DNA of 64,000 nucleotides from JAAYHG01 sp012735455 (lineage in GTDB: Bacteria; Bacillota; DTU030; DUMP01): the NCBI GenBank assembly GCA_050951365.1, contig JBMNIX010000014.1, positions 123,214-187,213 on the forward strand, written 5' to 3'. Positions 42,054 to 50,463 of this stretch are shown here, piece by piece. The position numbers and the translations under genes are program-made. A model generated the notes under the pieces. The model saw nothing but the letters and a program-made list of their open reading frames with translations. It ran no database searches and was not told the origin of the DNA. The stretch's first letter is position 1; each line of letters begins with the position of its first letter.

Positions 42054-42872
42054 TTAAAGCCAATCAGCTGGTCGTACCTTGAACTCTGGCCCCGCTGGAT
42101 TAGCTTCTTCCAGCACAAGGAGCGAGAAGTAATCCGGTACAAGCTTGGTCTCCGGTTCACGCGTAGCAATGAGGACACCGGTGCCCAACACCTCAGCCCC
42201 AAATTCAGCCATGAGGTCATGCATGCCCCGCGCCGTGCCACCAGCTCGCATGAAGTCATCAACCAACACTACCCGGGCGCCCTGCGGGAGCGCACGCCTC
42301 GGTAGAGACATGGTTTGGATGCGGCGGGTAGACCCAGACAAGTAATTTATGCTCACCGCTGGCCCCTCGGTAACACGGCTCTCATGACGGATGATTACGG
42401 CCGGCACCCCTAAGGCTTGAGCGGTAAAGAGGGCAACGGGTATACCCTTGGTTTCCACTGTAACTACCCACTCTGGTGATTGGGGGCGGAAACGACCGGC
42501 AAAGATACGTCCTACAGCCGCAATCACAGCGGGGGTAAACAGAAGATCTGTCAAGTAGACGAACCCGCCGGGCAGGTAACGCGCTGGCTGAGACAACTCC
42601 GCAGCCAGTTTTAGGACTTCAGTCCGTGCCTTTTCACCCGTCAGCTCTGGCAGGTAACGCACACCGCCGGCCGCACCAGCAACAGTTTCTACCCAACCCT
42701 CACCCTGTTCGCCAAGGATTCTTTTGATCAGAGCAATATCCTCGCTCAAGCTGGACTTAGCCGCTCCGAGCTCGTCCCCAAAGGTACCTAGGGAGACCAA
42801 CTGGCAGGGGTGCTCAACCAAGTGACGGGTTACAGCAATGAGCCGTTCTACCCGGCGTCGACGTTGCACCAA
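42054..42872 (-). CDS. purR: pur operon repressor PurR
   Basis: Gram-positive purine repressor (272 aa). A winged-helix domain (residues about 1-75, RVERLIAVTRHLVEHPCQLV) is fused to a phosphoribosyltransferase-like domain (about 80-270) with the PRPP-binding loop VVLVDDFMRAGGTARG. PRPP releases the repressor from pur-box DNA. No pur biosynthetic genes are in the window, so targets lie elsewhere. It heads the conserved purR-(ychF)-ridA-spoVG-glmU-prs series, 15 bases before ychF. Confidence 0.96.
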   Translation of the reverse strand: MVQRRRRVERLIAVTRHLVEHPCQLVSLGTFGDELGAAKSSLSEDIALIKRILGEQGEGWVETVAGAAGGVRYLPELTGEKARTEVLKLAAELSQPARYLPGGFVYLTDLLFTPAVIAAVGRIFAGRFRPQSPEWVVTVETKGIPVALFTAQALGVPAVIIRHESRVTEGPAVSINYLSGSTRRIQTMSLPRRALPQGARVVLVDDFMRAGGTARGMHDLMAEFGAEVLGTGVLIATREPETKLVPDYFSLLVLEEANPAGPEFKVRPADWL

Positions 42873-42942
42873 AATCCCCCCTCGTAGTTCCAGTATACAC
42901 CTTTTGCTCTAGAGTAGGAAATCCCTTATATTAGGTAGCTTG

Positions 42943-43734
42943 TTATACTGCTTGAGCAGGACCACCAATGTCTTTACCTGTCATGAATTTCAGTACCAGT
43001 TCATAATCAGTAGGTTTATCTATGTCCACGCCCACCTCAGGATAAGGAGAGATAATGGCCTTGCCTATAACGCCAACTATCTGAGCAAAACGCTGCTCCA
43101 CCGTGGCGATGGTAAGCTGGCCTAGAATCAGCCGTATAACAAAGCCCCAACCCAAAAGGGCGCACATCTTAATGGGTTCTTTGCGCAGCTGTATCATCTC
43201 CTCGGCAAAACCGGCAGCGCGCTCAAGGATACGGGGATGGAAAAGGAACAAATTGCCACCGGTAAAAGTACCCTCTTTAAGACGAACATAGGTGCGTTTC
43301 ATCCCTGGGTACTTAGCCTCTCCTACGCCCTTTTCCACTATCGAGTAGTAAAAGTCCGCGTCCGTCTCATTTGCCTGGCGGAGAAAATCCTCTACCGCCT
43401 CCGCTGTTAGGAGGGGTATATCTGATGTAGCCACCAGAATATAACCTGGGCTCTGCAGGTAGTCTACGCCTAGGCGCAGGTTGGTCATGACAGAATCTGT
43501 GCAGGGCAGCACAGACTTCACCTTACCGGTCTTTAAGTAGGCGAGCTGCGGCTCTGGTCCCACCACCACGATACGGTCAATAGAAGGCGCCTCCGTCAAG
43601 GCCGTAACCACATAATCCACCATGCACCTGTCAGCCAGAGGTATCAAAGCCTCATAGGGTTCCTGGCTCACCGCTAGAAGTTTCTTGGTGTTTGCCGCTC
43701 CCGCCAAAACCACTGCATCTACCACCACTCTCAC
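42943..43734 (-). CDS. nucleotidyltransferase-family protein (MobA-like NTP transferase fold)
   Basis: Putative nucleotidyltransferase (263 aa) of the MobA-like fold. The opening VDAVVLAGAANTKKLLAVS differs from the classical LAGGxSxRMG loop, but YEALIPLADRCMVDYVVTAL and VATSDIPLLTAEAVEDFL follow the usual pattern, including the metal-binding Asp. A C-terminal half of about 100 residues ends ISPYPEVGVDIDKPTDYELV, where a conserved Asp pair stands. GTG 43734 has GGAAGG upstream. The start lies 82 bases inside the GntR gene. It probably transfers a nucleotide to a sugar or cofactor; the acceptor is unknown. Confidence 0.7.
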   Translation of the reverse strand: MRVVVDAVVLAGAANTKKLLAVSQEPYEALIPLADRCMVDYVVTALTEAPSIDRIVVVGPEPQLAYLKTGKVKSVLPCTDSVMTNLRLGVDYLQSPGYILVATSDIPLLTAEAVEDFLRQANETDADFYYSIVEKGVGEAKYPGMKRTYVRLKEGTFTGGNLFLFHPRILERAAGFAEEMIQLRKEPIKMCALLGWGFVIRLILGQLTIATVEQRFAQIVGVIGKAIISPYPEVGVDIDKPTDYELVLKFMTGKDIGGPAQAV

Positions 43735-44422
43735 CCCTTCCCGAGCATCCTATTGAAGGATGCTGGTCTTGTAACAGGCTGGCCTCGGCTAGCATAATGT
43801 GTTCTTCTGCTGCGTCGCGCGCTGCGACTGAATCCCCACTGGCAATGGCCGCTACAAGCCGTCGGTGTTCATTTAAGGAGTCCTTTAAGCGATTCGGTGC
43901 AGATAGTGAACGCATGCGTAGACCTTGGATCTGATCAGAGAGATTACCCAGGATCTGAATTAAGCGCCGGTTGCGGCTTGCGGTATAAATGGTGGTATGA
44001 AAATAAGAGTCAACACCGATAGCCTGATCAGCATCGCCCGCCTCTGCTGCCGCCTTGAAAGCCAGCACAGAACTGTCCAGGACAGCGATTTCCTCCTTTG
44101 TTATTCTTCGCGCCGCCAAAGACGCCGCTAAACCCTCTAAGGCCATCCGTAACTCAAAAATATCATGCATATCCTTGAGGGACACACCCGCTACATAAGC
44201 ACCGCGCCGCGGCACCAGAACCACAAAGCCCTCAAGGGCGAGACGACGTAAGGCCTCGCGCACCGGTGTGCGACTGGTTCCCAGCGCCTCTGCTAACTTT
44301 TGTTCGGCGAGGCGTTCTCCCGGAGGCAGGTCTCCCAAGACGATGGCCTCTCGGAGAGTCCTGTATACTGCTTCCCACAGCGGTTGGCTGTAGGCGGGTT
44401 TTAAGCTAAGCGGTCGTCTCAC
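43652..44422 (-). CDS. GntR-family transcriptional regulator, FCD subfamily
   Basis: Regulator (256 aa) with an N-terminal winged helix (about residues 12-75, LPPGERLAEQKLAEALGTSR, TPVREALRRLALEGFV) and a C-terminal FCD all-helical ligand domain (about 95-220). That domain keeps the metal- and acid-binding residues seen in FELRMALEG, FHTTIYTASRNRRL and the EHRRLVAAI segment. Members sense organic acids. The last 25-30 residues are Gly/Ser-rich and unlike the family, and they run 83 bases into the next gene. It starts at 44422, overlapping the ispE stop by 4 bases, so it is translationally coupled to it. Confidence 0.88.
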   Translation of the reverse strand: MRRPLSLKPAYSQPLWEAVYRTLREAIVLGDLPPGERLAEQKLAEALGTSRTPVREALRRLALEGFVVLVPRRGAYVAGVSLKDMHDIFELRMALEGLAASLAARRITKEEIAVLDSSVLAFKAAAEAGDADQAIGVDSYFHTTIYTASRNRRLIQILGNLSDQIQGLRMRSLSAPNRLKDSLNEHRRLVAAIASGDSVAARDAAEEHIMLAEASLLQDQHPSIGCSGRGESGGRCSGFGGSGKHQETSSGEPGTL

Positions 44423-45306
44423 GACTTAGTCTCTGCCTCCCTCCACCCTCGACCCGCCCCACTCATCACCGGCCGCACAACAAAGGTCTCGCTCCGGGCC
44501 GCCAGGCTGGTAACCGCCCTTGTGGCTTCTTCGAGTGATGTAAAGAGGCCAAACACAGTTGGCCCGCTCCCGGTGAGAACCGCGCCTAGCGCTCCTAGAT
44601 CCAGGAGTGCCTCCTTAAGCTCACGGATGACCGGGTAACGGGCAGTTACAACAGGTTCAAAGCTGTTCTCCATTTGTCTGGCCAAGGCAGCCAAATCGCC
44701 CTGGCATAGCGCCAACAGTAAAACGTCTATATCCACAGCTGTTCGCTCAGGGCAGGCATCTAACTCGCGGTAGGCCCAAGCTGTTGAAACCTCCAGGTTG
44801 GCACGCGCCAACACCAAGTAACAGTCCGGCAAAGGTGTTAGCGGGGTAAGGATCTCGCCCCGTCCTTCGGCAAGGGCCGTGCCGCCCAGCAGCGCAAAGG
44901 GCACATCGCTACCCAAACGTAGTGCTAGACTATGCAATTCACCCTCGTTAAGATTAAGTTGCCAAATCTTGCTAAGGCCGTAGAGTACAGCGGCAGCATC
45001 GGCGCTGCCACCTGCCAGGCCCGCAGCCAAAGGAATACGCTTTTTCAGCTCTATCTTCGCACCCTTTGTCACTTGGCAGTGTTCCTGCAACAACTTAGCT
45101 GCACGATATGCCAGGTTATTCTCTCCGGGGGACAATTCAGCCCCCTGGACCTGAAGGCTAATCCCGTGTTCCTGTATCTCAAGGCCAATACAGTCAGCTA
45201 GGGAAACGGTCTGCATGATCATGCGTACATCATGGTAACCGTCGGTCCGCTTCGCCCGTACATCTAGACCCAGGTTCACCTTGGCCCAGGCGGGGAAAAA
45301 TTCCAT
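44419..45306 (-). CDS. ispE: 4-diphosphocytidyl-2-C-methyl-D-erythritol kinase
   Basis: GHMP kinase (295 aa) of the non-mevalonate isoprenoid pathway that phosphorylates CDP-methylerythritol. The ATP-binding motif PLAAGLAGGSADAAAVL, the N-terminal AWAKVNLGLDV with the catalytic-region Lys, YHDVRMIMQTV, and the C-terminal LTGSGPTVFGLF are standard. The gene runs from ATG 45306 and overlaps the GntR regulator by 4 bases. In Bacillus ispE also stands upstream of purR. Confidence 0.96.
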   Translation of the reverse strand: MEFFPAWAKVNLGLDVRAKRTDGYHDVRMIMQTVSLADCIGLEIQEHGISLQVQGAELSPGENNLAYRAAKLLQEHCQVTKGAKIELKKRIPLAAGLAGGSADAAAVLYGLSKIWQLNLNEGELHSLALRLGSDVPFALLGGTALAEGRGEILTPLTPLPDCYLVLARANLEVSTAWAYRELDACPERTAVDIDVLLLALCQGDLAALARQMENSFEPVVTARYPVIRELKEALLDLGALGAVLTGSGPTVFGLFTSLEEATRAVTSLAARSETFVVRPVMSGAGRGWREAETKS

Positions 45307-45367
45307 TGCGGTCCCTCCCCTCCCGTAGCTGTATATTTGCTGTTACTCCAGGAAACTCCTCTTTTTT

Positions 45368-47995
45368 CTAATGTATCCCTGCGGCAAGAAGTGAGGCCTC
45401 CTTGGCCTGAAGTCTCTGGATCACACCGAGGACACACTCAAGCTTTTCGTAAAACATCACCACCAGGTCTCCCTGTTGGCACTCAGCCAGGGCCGCTAAT
45501 AACGCTTCCTCCTCTTTCAGGATAATGCGGGCTCTCTCACTGGGAAAACCAGCAGCACGGGCACCTCGCAGCAGTAGCTCCGCTATTTCACCTGCTTCTC
45601 TACCACGCCGGTCCTGATCCTCCTTGATGAAAAGAAGATCAAAGCCCCGGGCAGCTGTCTGACCCAATCGTACCACTAACTCGTTCGGTCTATCACCAGG
45701 CACGCCGATTATCCCAAGGAGACGCCGCTTGGTCATTTGCCTGGCTAGTTCCATGGTGCTCTTGTAACTAGCTATGTTGTGTCCGTAGTCCACTAAGAGG
45801 CGCACGCCGTTCACGTTAATGAGGTTGGCTCGTCCCGGATTGCAATTCAGGTCGGGGTAAAAGCTTTTCAGTCCGCGCCGTACCACCGCCGTGGGCACAC
45901 CCAAGCTCAAAGCAGCCGCAACGGCGGCAACCGTATTGGCCAAGTTGTGTTTAGCTCTCCCCTGCAGAGTAAGCGGTATGCGCCGAACAGGACAGATCTC
46001 CTCATACCGCTCCCCTGCCGCCGCCAACACCACACCATTGCGGACAAATACCGCCCGCCCTCCGCTGGCTAAATGGCGGGACACACGAACATTATCCTCC
46101 GCCGTACTAAAGTATACTACGCTACAACGCACTCGCCCTGCCATGGCCGCGACCAAAGGGTCATCGGCATTCAGCACTGCGGCTCCCTCTTCCCGCAACG
46201 CCTCAATCACTAGTGATTTGACATGGGCTAGGTCCTCAAGGGTTTCGATCCCGTACTGGCCGAGATGATCCTCGCTGATATTGGTGATAACCCCCACATC
46301 GGCTGCATCATAGGCCAGGCCATCGCGGAGCAAGCCACCCCGGGCAGTCTCCAACACCGCAGCCTCCACGGTGGGATCCTCCAAGACCAAACGGGCACCT
46401 CTGAAACCGGCGTTATCCCCTGGCCATACACACTTTCCTTGGACAAAAACCCCATCGGTTGAGGTAAACCCCACCCGGTAGCCAGCGCATTCTAGAATAT
46501 GTGCCAAGAGACGCACAGTTGTTGTCTTTCCGTTGGTTCCCGTGACTGCAACCAAGGGAATGCGGCCGCTGTCACCCGCCGGGAAAAGGTGCTCAATGAT
46601 TCTTTGCGCCACTGGCTGGGGCGTTCCTTCGCTGGGCGCCAAGTGCATCCTTAGCCCGGGAGCTGCGTTCACCTCGATAACAGTGGCCTCGCCCGCCGCA
46701 TCTATAAGATCGGGAACCACCATATCCACTCCAGCCACATCCAAACCCACTGCCCGTGCAGCACGCTCCGCCAGGAACTTAGGACTGGGACCTACCTCGG
46801 CAGTTATCTCACGGGCAGTGCCACCGGTGCTCAGATTGGCGTTGTCGCGCAGGTAAACTAGCTCGCCCTTGGTAGGGACGTAGTCCAAGTCCAAACCGCG
46901 CCGTGCCAGTGACATGATTACCACTGGATCAATCACAATCTTCGTTAAGACCTTTTCGTGGCCTACACCCCGGCGCGGATCGGCATTGGTCTGGTCCACC
47001 AGCTCACGCAGTGTATGCACACCATCCCCCACTACATGGGCTGGAAGACGCTCGGCTACAGCCACCACCGAGCCCCCCACCACTAAGGCTCGCAGGTGGC
47101 GACCGGACACGCACTTTTCCACCAGGACCCGCGACCCATAGCCCCGGGCCAACATATACGCTGCCCGTACCTCAGCAACAGTTGTAAGGCCCAGGGACAC
47201 TCCCTTGCCTTGATTACCTGACTCGGGCTTAACCACCACCGGTGCACCCAGCTCCCCCAGGGCAGCTACAGCCTCTTCCTCCGACCGGACAACCATGCCC
47301 TGGGGCACTCTTATCCCTGCTCGCTCCAAAATGGCCTTGGTACGGGATTTGTCGGCGGCAATATCAACGGCTAAACAGGATGTTTCTGATGTTAAGGCCG
47401 CCTCCAGGCGTTTTTGCCGCACCCCATAGCCGACTTGAATCAGGCTGCGTTTATCCAGGCGCAGCACCGGCAGCTCGCGCTCCCGGGCAGCCTTGATCAG
47501 GGCCGCCGTACTTGGTCCTGGCTCGTACTCCGCCACTAGACCTTGCAGCTTTGCCGTGATCTCCTCGATGCGCGGCAGATCGTCACCGTTTATAATACAC
47601 TTCACCAAGCCCACAGCTTGATAGACCGCTTCCCGCGCCGCTTCTGCGGCCTGATACTCGGCCACTACCTCGTATATTGCCGGATCCGCCGTGGACAGTG
47701 TTTTGCCGTAGACAACTGGCAAGCCGGCCAGAGCCTGCAGTTCCAACAGCACGTGCTCCACTACGTGACCTAGATAGGTTCCCTCGCGCAAACGCTCCAC
47801 GAAACCGCCAGGACGGCCACGGGAACAGTGGTGCTCCCGCAGAGTGGGCAGCAGGGAAAGGAGACGGTCGGTAAACAAAGGTATGTCCGACGTGACTGTG
47901 TTTGCGTGGCAACCCAGGTCCAAAGTGGCTTTAATTACAGGGTAATGACTGTAGACGTTCTTCCCGCTGTAAACGTTCAGCTGTCGAATTTCCAT
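45368..47995 (-). CDS. cphA: cyanophycin synthetase
   Basis: ATP-dependent enzyme (875 aa) that builds the storage polymer cyanophycin, a poly-Asp chain with Arg on the side chains. The N-terminal domain is about residues 1-160. An ATP-grasp domain (about 215-475) has VVVKPESGNQGKGVSLGL and VIEVNAAPGLRMHLAPSEG. A Mur-ligase-like domain (about 485-875) has VTGTNGKTTTVRLLAH. These two active sites add Asp and Arg in turn. The length is typical of CphA1. It follows the cyanophycinase gene by 63 bases and precedes ispE by 61. Storing nitrogen in this form is known in some Clostridia, including Desulfitobacterium. Confidence 0.95.
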   Translation of the reverse strand: MEIRQLNVYSGKNVYSHYPVIKATLDLGCHANTVTSDIPLFTDRLLSLLPTLREHHCSRGRPGGFVERLREGTYLGHVVEHVLLELQALAGLPVVYGKTLSTADPAIYEVVAEYQAAEAAREAVYQAVGLVKCIINGDDLPRIEEITAKLQGLVAEYEPGPSTAALIKAARERELPVLRLDKRSLIQVGYGVRQKRLEAALTSETSCLAVDIAADKSRTKAILERAGIRVPQGMVVRSEEEAVAALGELGAPVVVKPESGNQGKGVSLGLTTVAEVRAAYMLARGYGSRVLVEKCVSGRHLRALVVGGSVVAVAERLPAHVVGDGVHTLRELVDQTNADPRRGVGHEKVLTKIVIDPVVIMSLARRGLDLDYVPTKGELVYLRDNANLSTGGTAREITAEVGPSPKFLAERAARAVGLDVAGVDMVVPDLIDAAGEATVIEVNAAPGLRMHLAPSEGTPQPVAQRIIEHLFPAGDSGRIPLVAVTGTNGKTTTVRLLAHILECAGYRVGFTSTDGVFVQGKCVWPGDNAGFRGARLVLEDPTVEAAVLETARGGLLRDGLAYDAADVGVITNISEDHLGQYGIETLEDLAHVKSLVIEALREEGAAVLNADDPLVAAMAGRVRCSVVYFSTAEDNVRVSRHLASGGRAVFVRNGVVLAAAGERYEEICPVRRIPLTLQGRAKHNLANTVAAVAAALSLGVPTAVVRRGLKSFYPDLNCNPGRANLINVNGVRLLVDYGHNIASYKSTMELARQMTKRRLLGIIGVPGDRPNELVVRLGQTAARGFDLLFIKEDQDRRGREAGEIAELLLRGARAAGFPSERARIILKEEEALLAALAECQQGDLVVMFYEKLECVLGVIQRLQAKEASLLAAGIH

Positions 47996-48058
47996 TCGCT
48001 TCGCCGATTTCCTCCCGGAGTTTTTTCGGAACTTGGGTAAGGGACGCTTATGTCTCCG

Positions 48059-48889
48059 CTACCGACACCCCTTCTCCCCTGAGCCGAACTCTCCAGGCTC
48101 GCGGCTTTTTAGATCAAAGGTGAAGCCTCTTGGTAGAACGTGTAGAGTAACGTGGGTCAGGGCCAGAGGCTCATCCCGGGCACTGTCAGAGATATTGCTC
48201 TTCTTAATGCTGATACCATCTACCACCGTGCAGGCCCCTGAACCCACTACCGTAACCTGCCCCGCCGGGTCACAAATAAGGGCTGTATCTTCGTCAAGGC
48301 CAAAGCCAAGAATAAAGGGGTTTTCGGCTATGGCCGCGAGCAGGCGGCCGATCCGTCCACGCTGGGCAAAGTGCTGATCCACCACCACTTCCTGCAGGAA
48401 TCCCAGACCAGGAGCCATATTGATGATGGAACGGCGGGGCGCACTCTCGTCTGCCCCCTCCACAATCATGGTAGCACTCATGGCCGAAGCACCGGCGCTG
48501 GTACCTGCGATTACAGCCCCCCGGGCCAGAGCAGCGTGCAGTGCCCCAGCCAGAGGGGTACCGCCCAGTATGCTGGTTAGACGCAACTGATCGCCGCCGG
48601 TAAGAAAAACCCCCGTCGCCTTATCCAGCAGCCGCAAGGCATCCTCCGAGCATGCTGCGGCACGGTCGGGCACATCCAGGTGAAAAACAGCCGCCGCACC
48701 TAAACGATAAAACAGGCGGCTGTACTCCCGCCCCACCTCTTGGGGACTTTCTGTCGCCGTAGTGATTACCGCTAAGCGCGCCTCTTTTCCTCCCGCCAGA
48801 AGCAAGAACCGGCCCAGAATCTCACAGGGGCCGTCCTTGTCCTCGGCCCCACCGATGATCACCAGGGTTCCCTTAACCTTATCGCCCAT
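48059..48889 (-). CDS. cphB: cyanophycinase
   Basis: Serine exopeptidase (276 aa, family S51) that splits cyanophycin into beta-Asp-Arg dipeptides. The nucleophile Ser lies in AGTSAGASAMSATMI; VFLTGGDQLRL, VVDQHFAQRGRIGRL and GFGLDEDTALI carry the other expected residues. ATG 48889 is chosen for GGAG 6 bases upstream and the family start MGDKVKGTLVIIGG. It is first in the pair with cphA, so the same transcript would code for both making and breaking the polymer. No beta-Asp-dipeptidase is visible nearby. Confidence 0.95.
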   Translation of the reverse strand: MGDKVKGTLVIIGGAEDKDGPCEILGRFLLLAGGKEARLAVITTATESPQEVGREYSRLFYRLGAAAVFHLDVPDRAAACSEDALRLLDKATGVFLTGGDQLRLTSILGGTPLAGALHAALARGAVIAGTSAGASAMSATMIVEGADESAPRRSIINMAPGLGFLQEVVVDQHFAQRGRIGRLLAAIAENPFILGFGLDEDTALICDPAGQVTVVGSGACTVVDGISIKKSNISDSARDEPLALTHVTLHVLPRGFTFDLKSREPGEFGSGEKGCR

Positions 48890-48961
48890 GTCTAGCTCCC
48901 ATCTCTTTCCTCTCACCACGGTCACTAGCTTCTACATAGACGGGAAAATTTATACAAAAAG

Positions 48962-48996
48962 AACCCCCTCACCCAGAAAAGCAGGGTGAGGGGGTT
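48962..48996 (-). terminator. terminator of the aldo/keto reductase gene
   Basis: AACCCCCTCACCC and GGGTGAGGGGGTT form a perfect 13-bp hairpin. On the minus strand it is followed by CTTTTTG. It lies 9 bases after the reductase stop and about 70 bases before cphB. Confidence 0.9.
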
Positions 48997-49004
48997 GGCT
49001 AGCT

Positions 49005-49958
49005 CTAAACTAAGCGCAGTGCAAATTCCGGACATACCGGGTTACAATAACCGCAGAGGATACACAGGCTGGTATCCACTTGTGCCCGTCCCTCCAGCAG
49101 GCTCAGGGCATGGTTAGGGCAGGTACGGACACAAGCACCGCAGCCGCGGCAGAAACCCAGCACAATGAGCCGTTTGCGCTTCTTGCTGGCGGCAGCAGCA
49201 AGCTCTGGGGAAACCGTACCATGTAAGAAGAGCTCCACGTTGTGCCTTAGTTCAGCCGAATCCACCATGCCTACGGCTATGGCGCTGATGCCAGAAAGGC
49301 TACGCACATACGCCATGGCCTCCGGGATCTCCTCAACCAGGTGCCCACCGGCCAGGGCCTTCATGGCGTAGAGCCCCTTTCCCTGGGCGGCAGCATAAGC
49401 GATGGCCGCCTCCATCTCTTCACGGGTGCCAGCCTGAATACCCCGTCCCAGCTTGTTGATCAAGGGAAAGATTATATCAATATCATCGCGTTCTGCTGCT
49501 ATTCTCACCACCGGCACCGAGTGCGTGGATATACCCACCTGCCGGATGATACCCTTGGCCTTAAATTCCTGTAGACACTCCAGTGCCCCTGCACGCTCGG
49601 CAAACACTGCTGTGGTCACGCGTGCCGCGTGCAGGAGATAGATGTCGATATAGTCCGTCCCCAGCTCTTTGAGGGACTGTACAATGCTGGCTTGCATCTC
49701 AGCGTAGGTCTTCGCGGCAGATTTAGTGGCAATAACCAGACTGCTGCGGTCATGGTCAGCGATGGCCTGGCCCAAATACTCTTGAGTCTTATACATTTCG
49801 GCCGTATCAAAAAAATTGATGCCCAGATCGATGGCCTCTTTAAGCAACGCTACCGCTGCCTCTTGGCCTATGTTCTTTTGCACTGGCCCCAGGGGCAACA
49901 CACCAAAGCACAGTTCCGTTACCTCCGGCCCCAACTGGCCAAGACGAACGCGTTTCAC
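49005..49958 (-). CDS. aldo/keto reductase with C-terminal 2[4Fe-4S] ferredoxin domain
   Basis: NAD(P)-type aldo/keto reductase barrel (residues about 1-255) fused to a ferredoxin domain (317 aa in all). The catalytic Asp and Tyr are in NFFDTAEMYKT, the Lys in VIATKSAAKT and the His in YLLHAARV. The C-terminus holds two cluster motifs, CRGCGACVRTCPNHAL and CILCGYCNPVCPEFAL. GTG 49958 has GGGGGTAGG upstream. Such fusions are frequent in anaerobes and probably couple an electron carrier to carbonyl reduction. The substrate is unknown. It lies 22 bases after a DUF4177 gene and ends at a strong terminator. Confidence 0.9.
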   Translation of the reverse strand: MKRVRLGQLGPEVTELCFGVLPLGPVQKNIGQEAAVALLKEAIDLGINFFDTAEMYKTQEYLGQAIADHDRSSLVIATKSAAKTYAEMQASIVQSLKELGTDYIDIYLLHAARVTTAVFAERAGALECLQEFKAKGIIRQVGISTHSVPVVRIAAERDDIDIIFPLINKLGRGIQAGTREEMEAAIAYAAAQGKGLYAMKALAGGHLVEEIPEAMAYVRSLSGISAIAVGMVDSAELRHNVELFLHGTVSPELAAAASKKRKRLIVLGFCRGCGACVRTCPNHALSLLEGRAQVDTSLCILCGYCNPVCPEFALRLV

Positions 49959-49980
49959 GTTGTACCTACCCCCTCTATCC

Positions 49981-50151
49981 CTACTCTTCTGACAGTTGGC
50001 GTTCCATGGTGGCCACCACGTTGTGTCCAACAAAGCACGGGACCATATAGGTAGTGGCCAAGCGCCAACCTTCCTGGCCCCACTTGTTTAGTTCTTCTTC
50101 CAGTAGCTCCGCCGTGCCCAAGATAAGCACCTTATACTCAAAACGCGGCAC
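49981..50151 (-). CDS. DUF4177-family small protein (56 aa)
   Basis: A short protein of the DUF4177 type, with FEYKVLILGTAELLEEELNK and GQEGWRLATTYMVP. The fold is a small alpha/beta unit; the function is not known. GTG 50151 is fixed by AAGGAGGG 7 bases upstream; a longer frame to 50226 lacks such a site. It precedes the aldo/keto reductase by 22 bases on the same strand and is divergent from the pyrE operon. Confidence 0.75.
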   Translation of the reverse strand: MPRFEYKVLILGTAELLEEELNKWGQEGWRLATTYMVPCFVGHNVVATMERQLSEE

Positions 50152-50276
50152 AGAGAATCCCTCCTTGTCTCGAGGATACCTTTCGCCCTGAACCAAGATA
50201 TCTCCTGCAACCCCTTTGGTAGGCACTGGGCTCTAGCATGAGATTGCGTAAGGTCGTGGTTCAGCAAAATTTAGGA

Positions 50277-50305
50277 TTGACGGACCCTGGATAGCGTGAT
50301 AGAAT
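50277..50305 (+). promoter_or_regulatory. sigma-A promoter of the pyrE-TRAP-pyrF operon
   Basis: TTGACG (50277-50282) and TAGAAT (50300-50305) are 17 bases apart. Transcription should start near 50312, about 12 bases before the PyrR site. Confidence 0.8.
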
Positions 50306-50323
50306 TCGGTTAATCAAATAGTG

Positions 50324-50357
50324 CCCTTTAAGTCCGGTCCCGTGAGGTCGGTAAGGG
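50324..50357 (+). promoter_or_regulatory. PyrR-binding anti-antiterminator hairpin
   Basis: CCCTT pairs with AAGGG at the base. The upper stem CCG-G-U-CC/GG-U-CGG has the bulged U and the conserved loop CGTGA. This is the same design as the B. subtilis PyrR site, where CAGTCC and GGCTG flank the loop AGAGA. AAGGGA at the 3' side can instead pair with TCCCT in the terminator at 50401, giving the antiterminator. So PyrR with UMP should cause early termination of the pyrE operon. Confidence 0.85.
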
Positions 50358-50400
50358 AAACGCGACAAGTGTAGCATGAACAGCATGGCGTGCGTAGCAC

Positions 50401-50432
50401 ATCCCTGCCGGTCCACCGGCAGGGATTTTTTC
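50401..50432 (+). terminator. attenuator terminator of the pyr operon
   Basis: ATCCCTGCCGG and CCGGCAGGGAT form a perfect 11-bp hairpin followed by TTTTTCTG. It lies between the PyrR site and pyrE and is the switchable terminator of the attenuator. Confidence 0.9.
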
Positions 50433-50463
50433 TGCCCTGATTACCCCATGAGGAGGGAATGAA

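Noticed and set aside
50312..50432. T-box leader before pyrE
   Set aside because: No T-box sequence (GGGTGG-type block) is present, and the PyrR hairpin explains the leader better.
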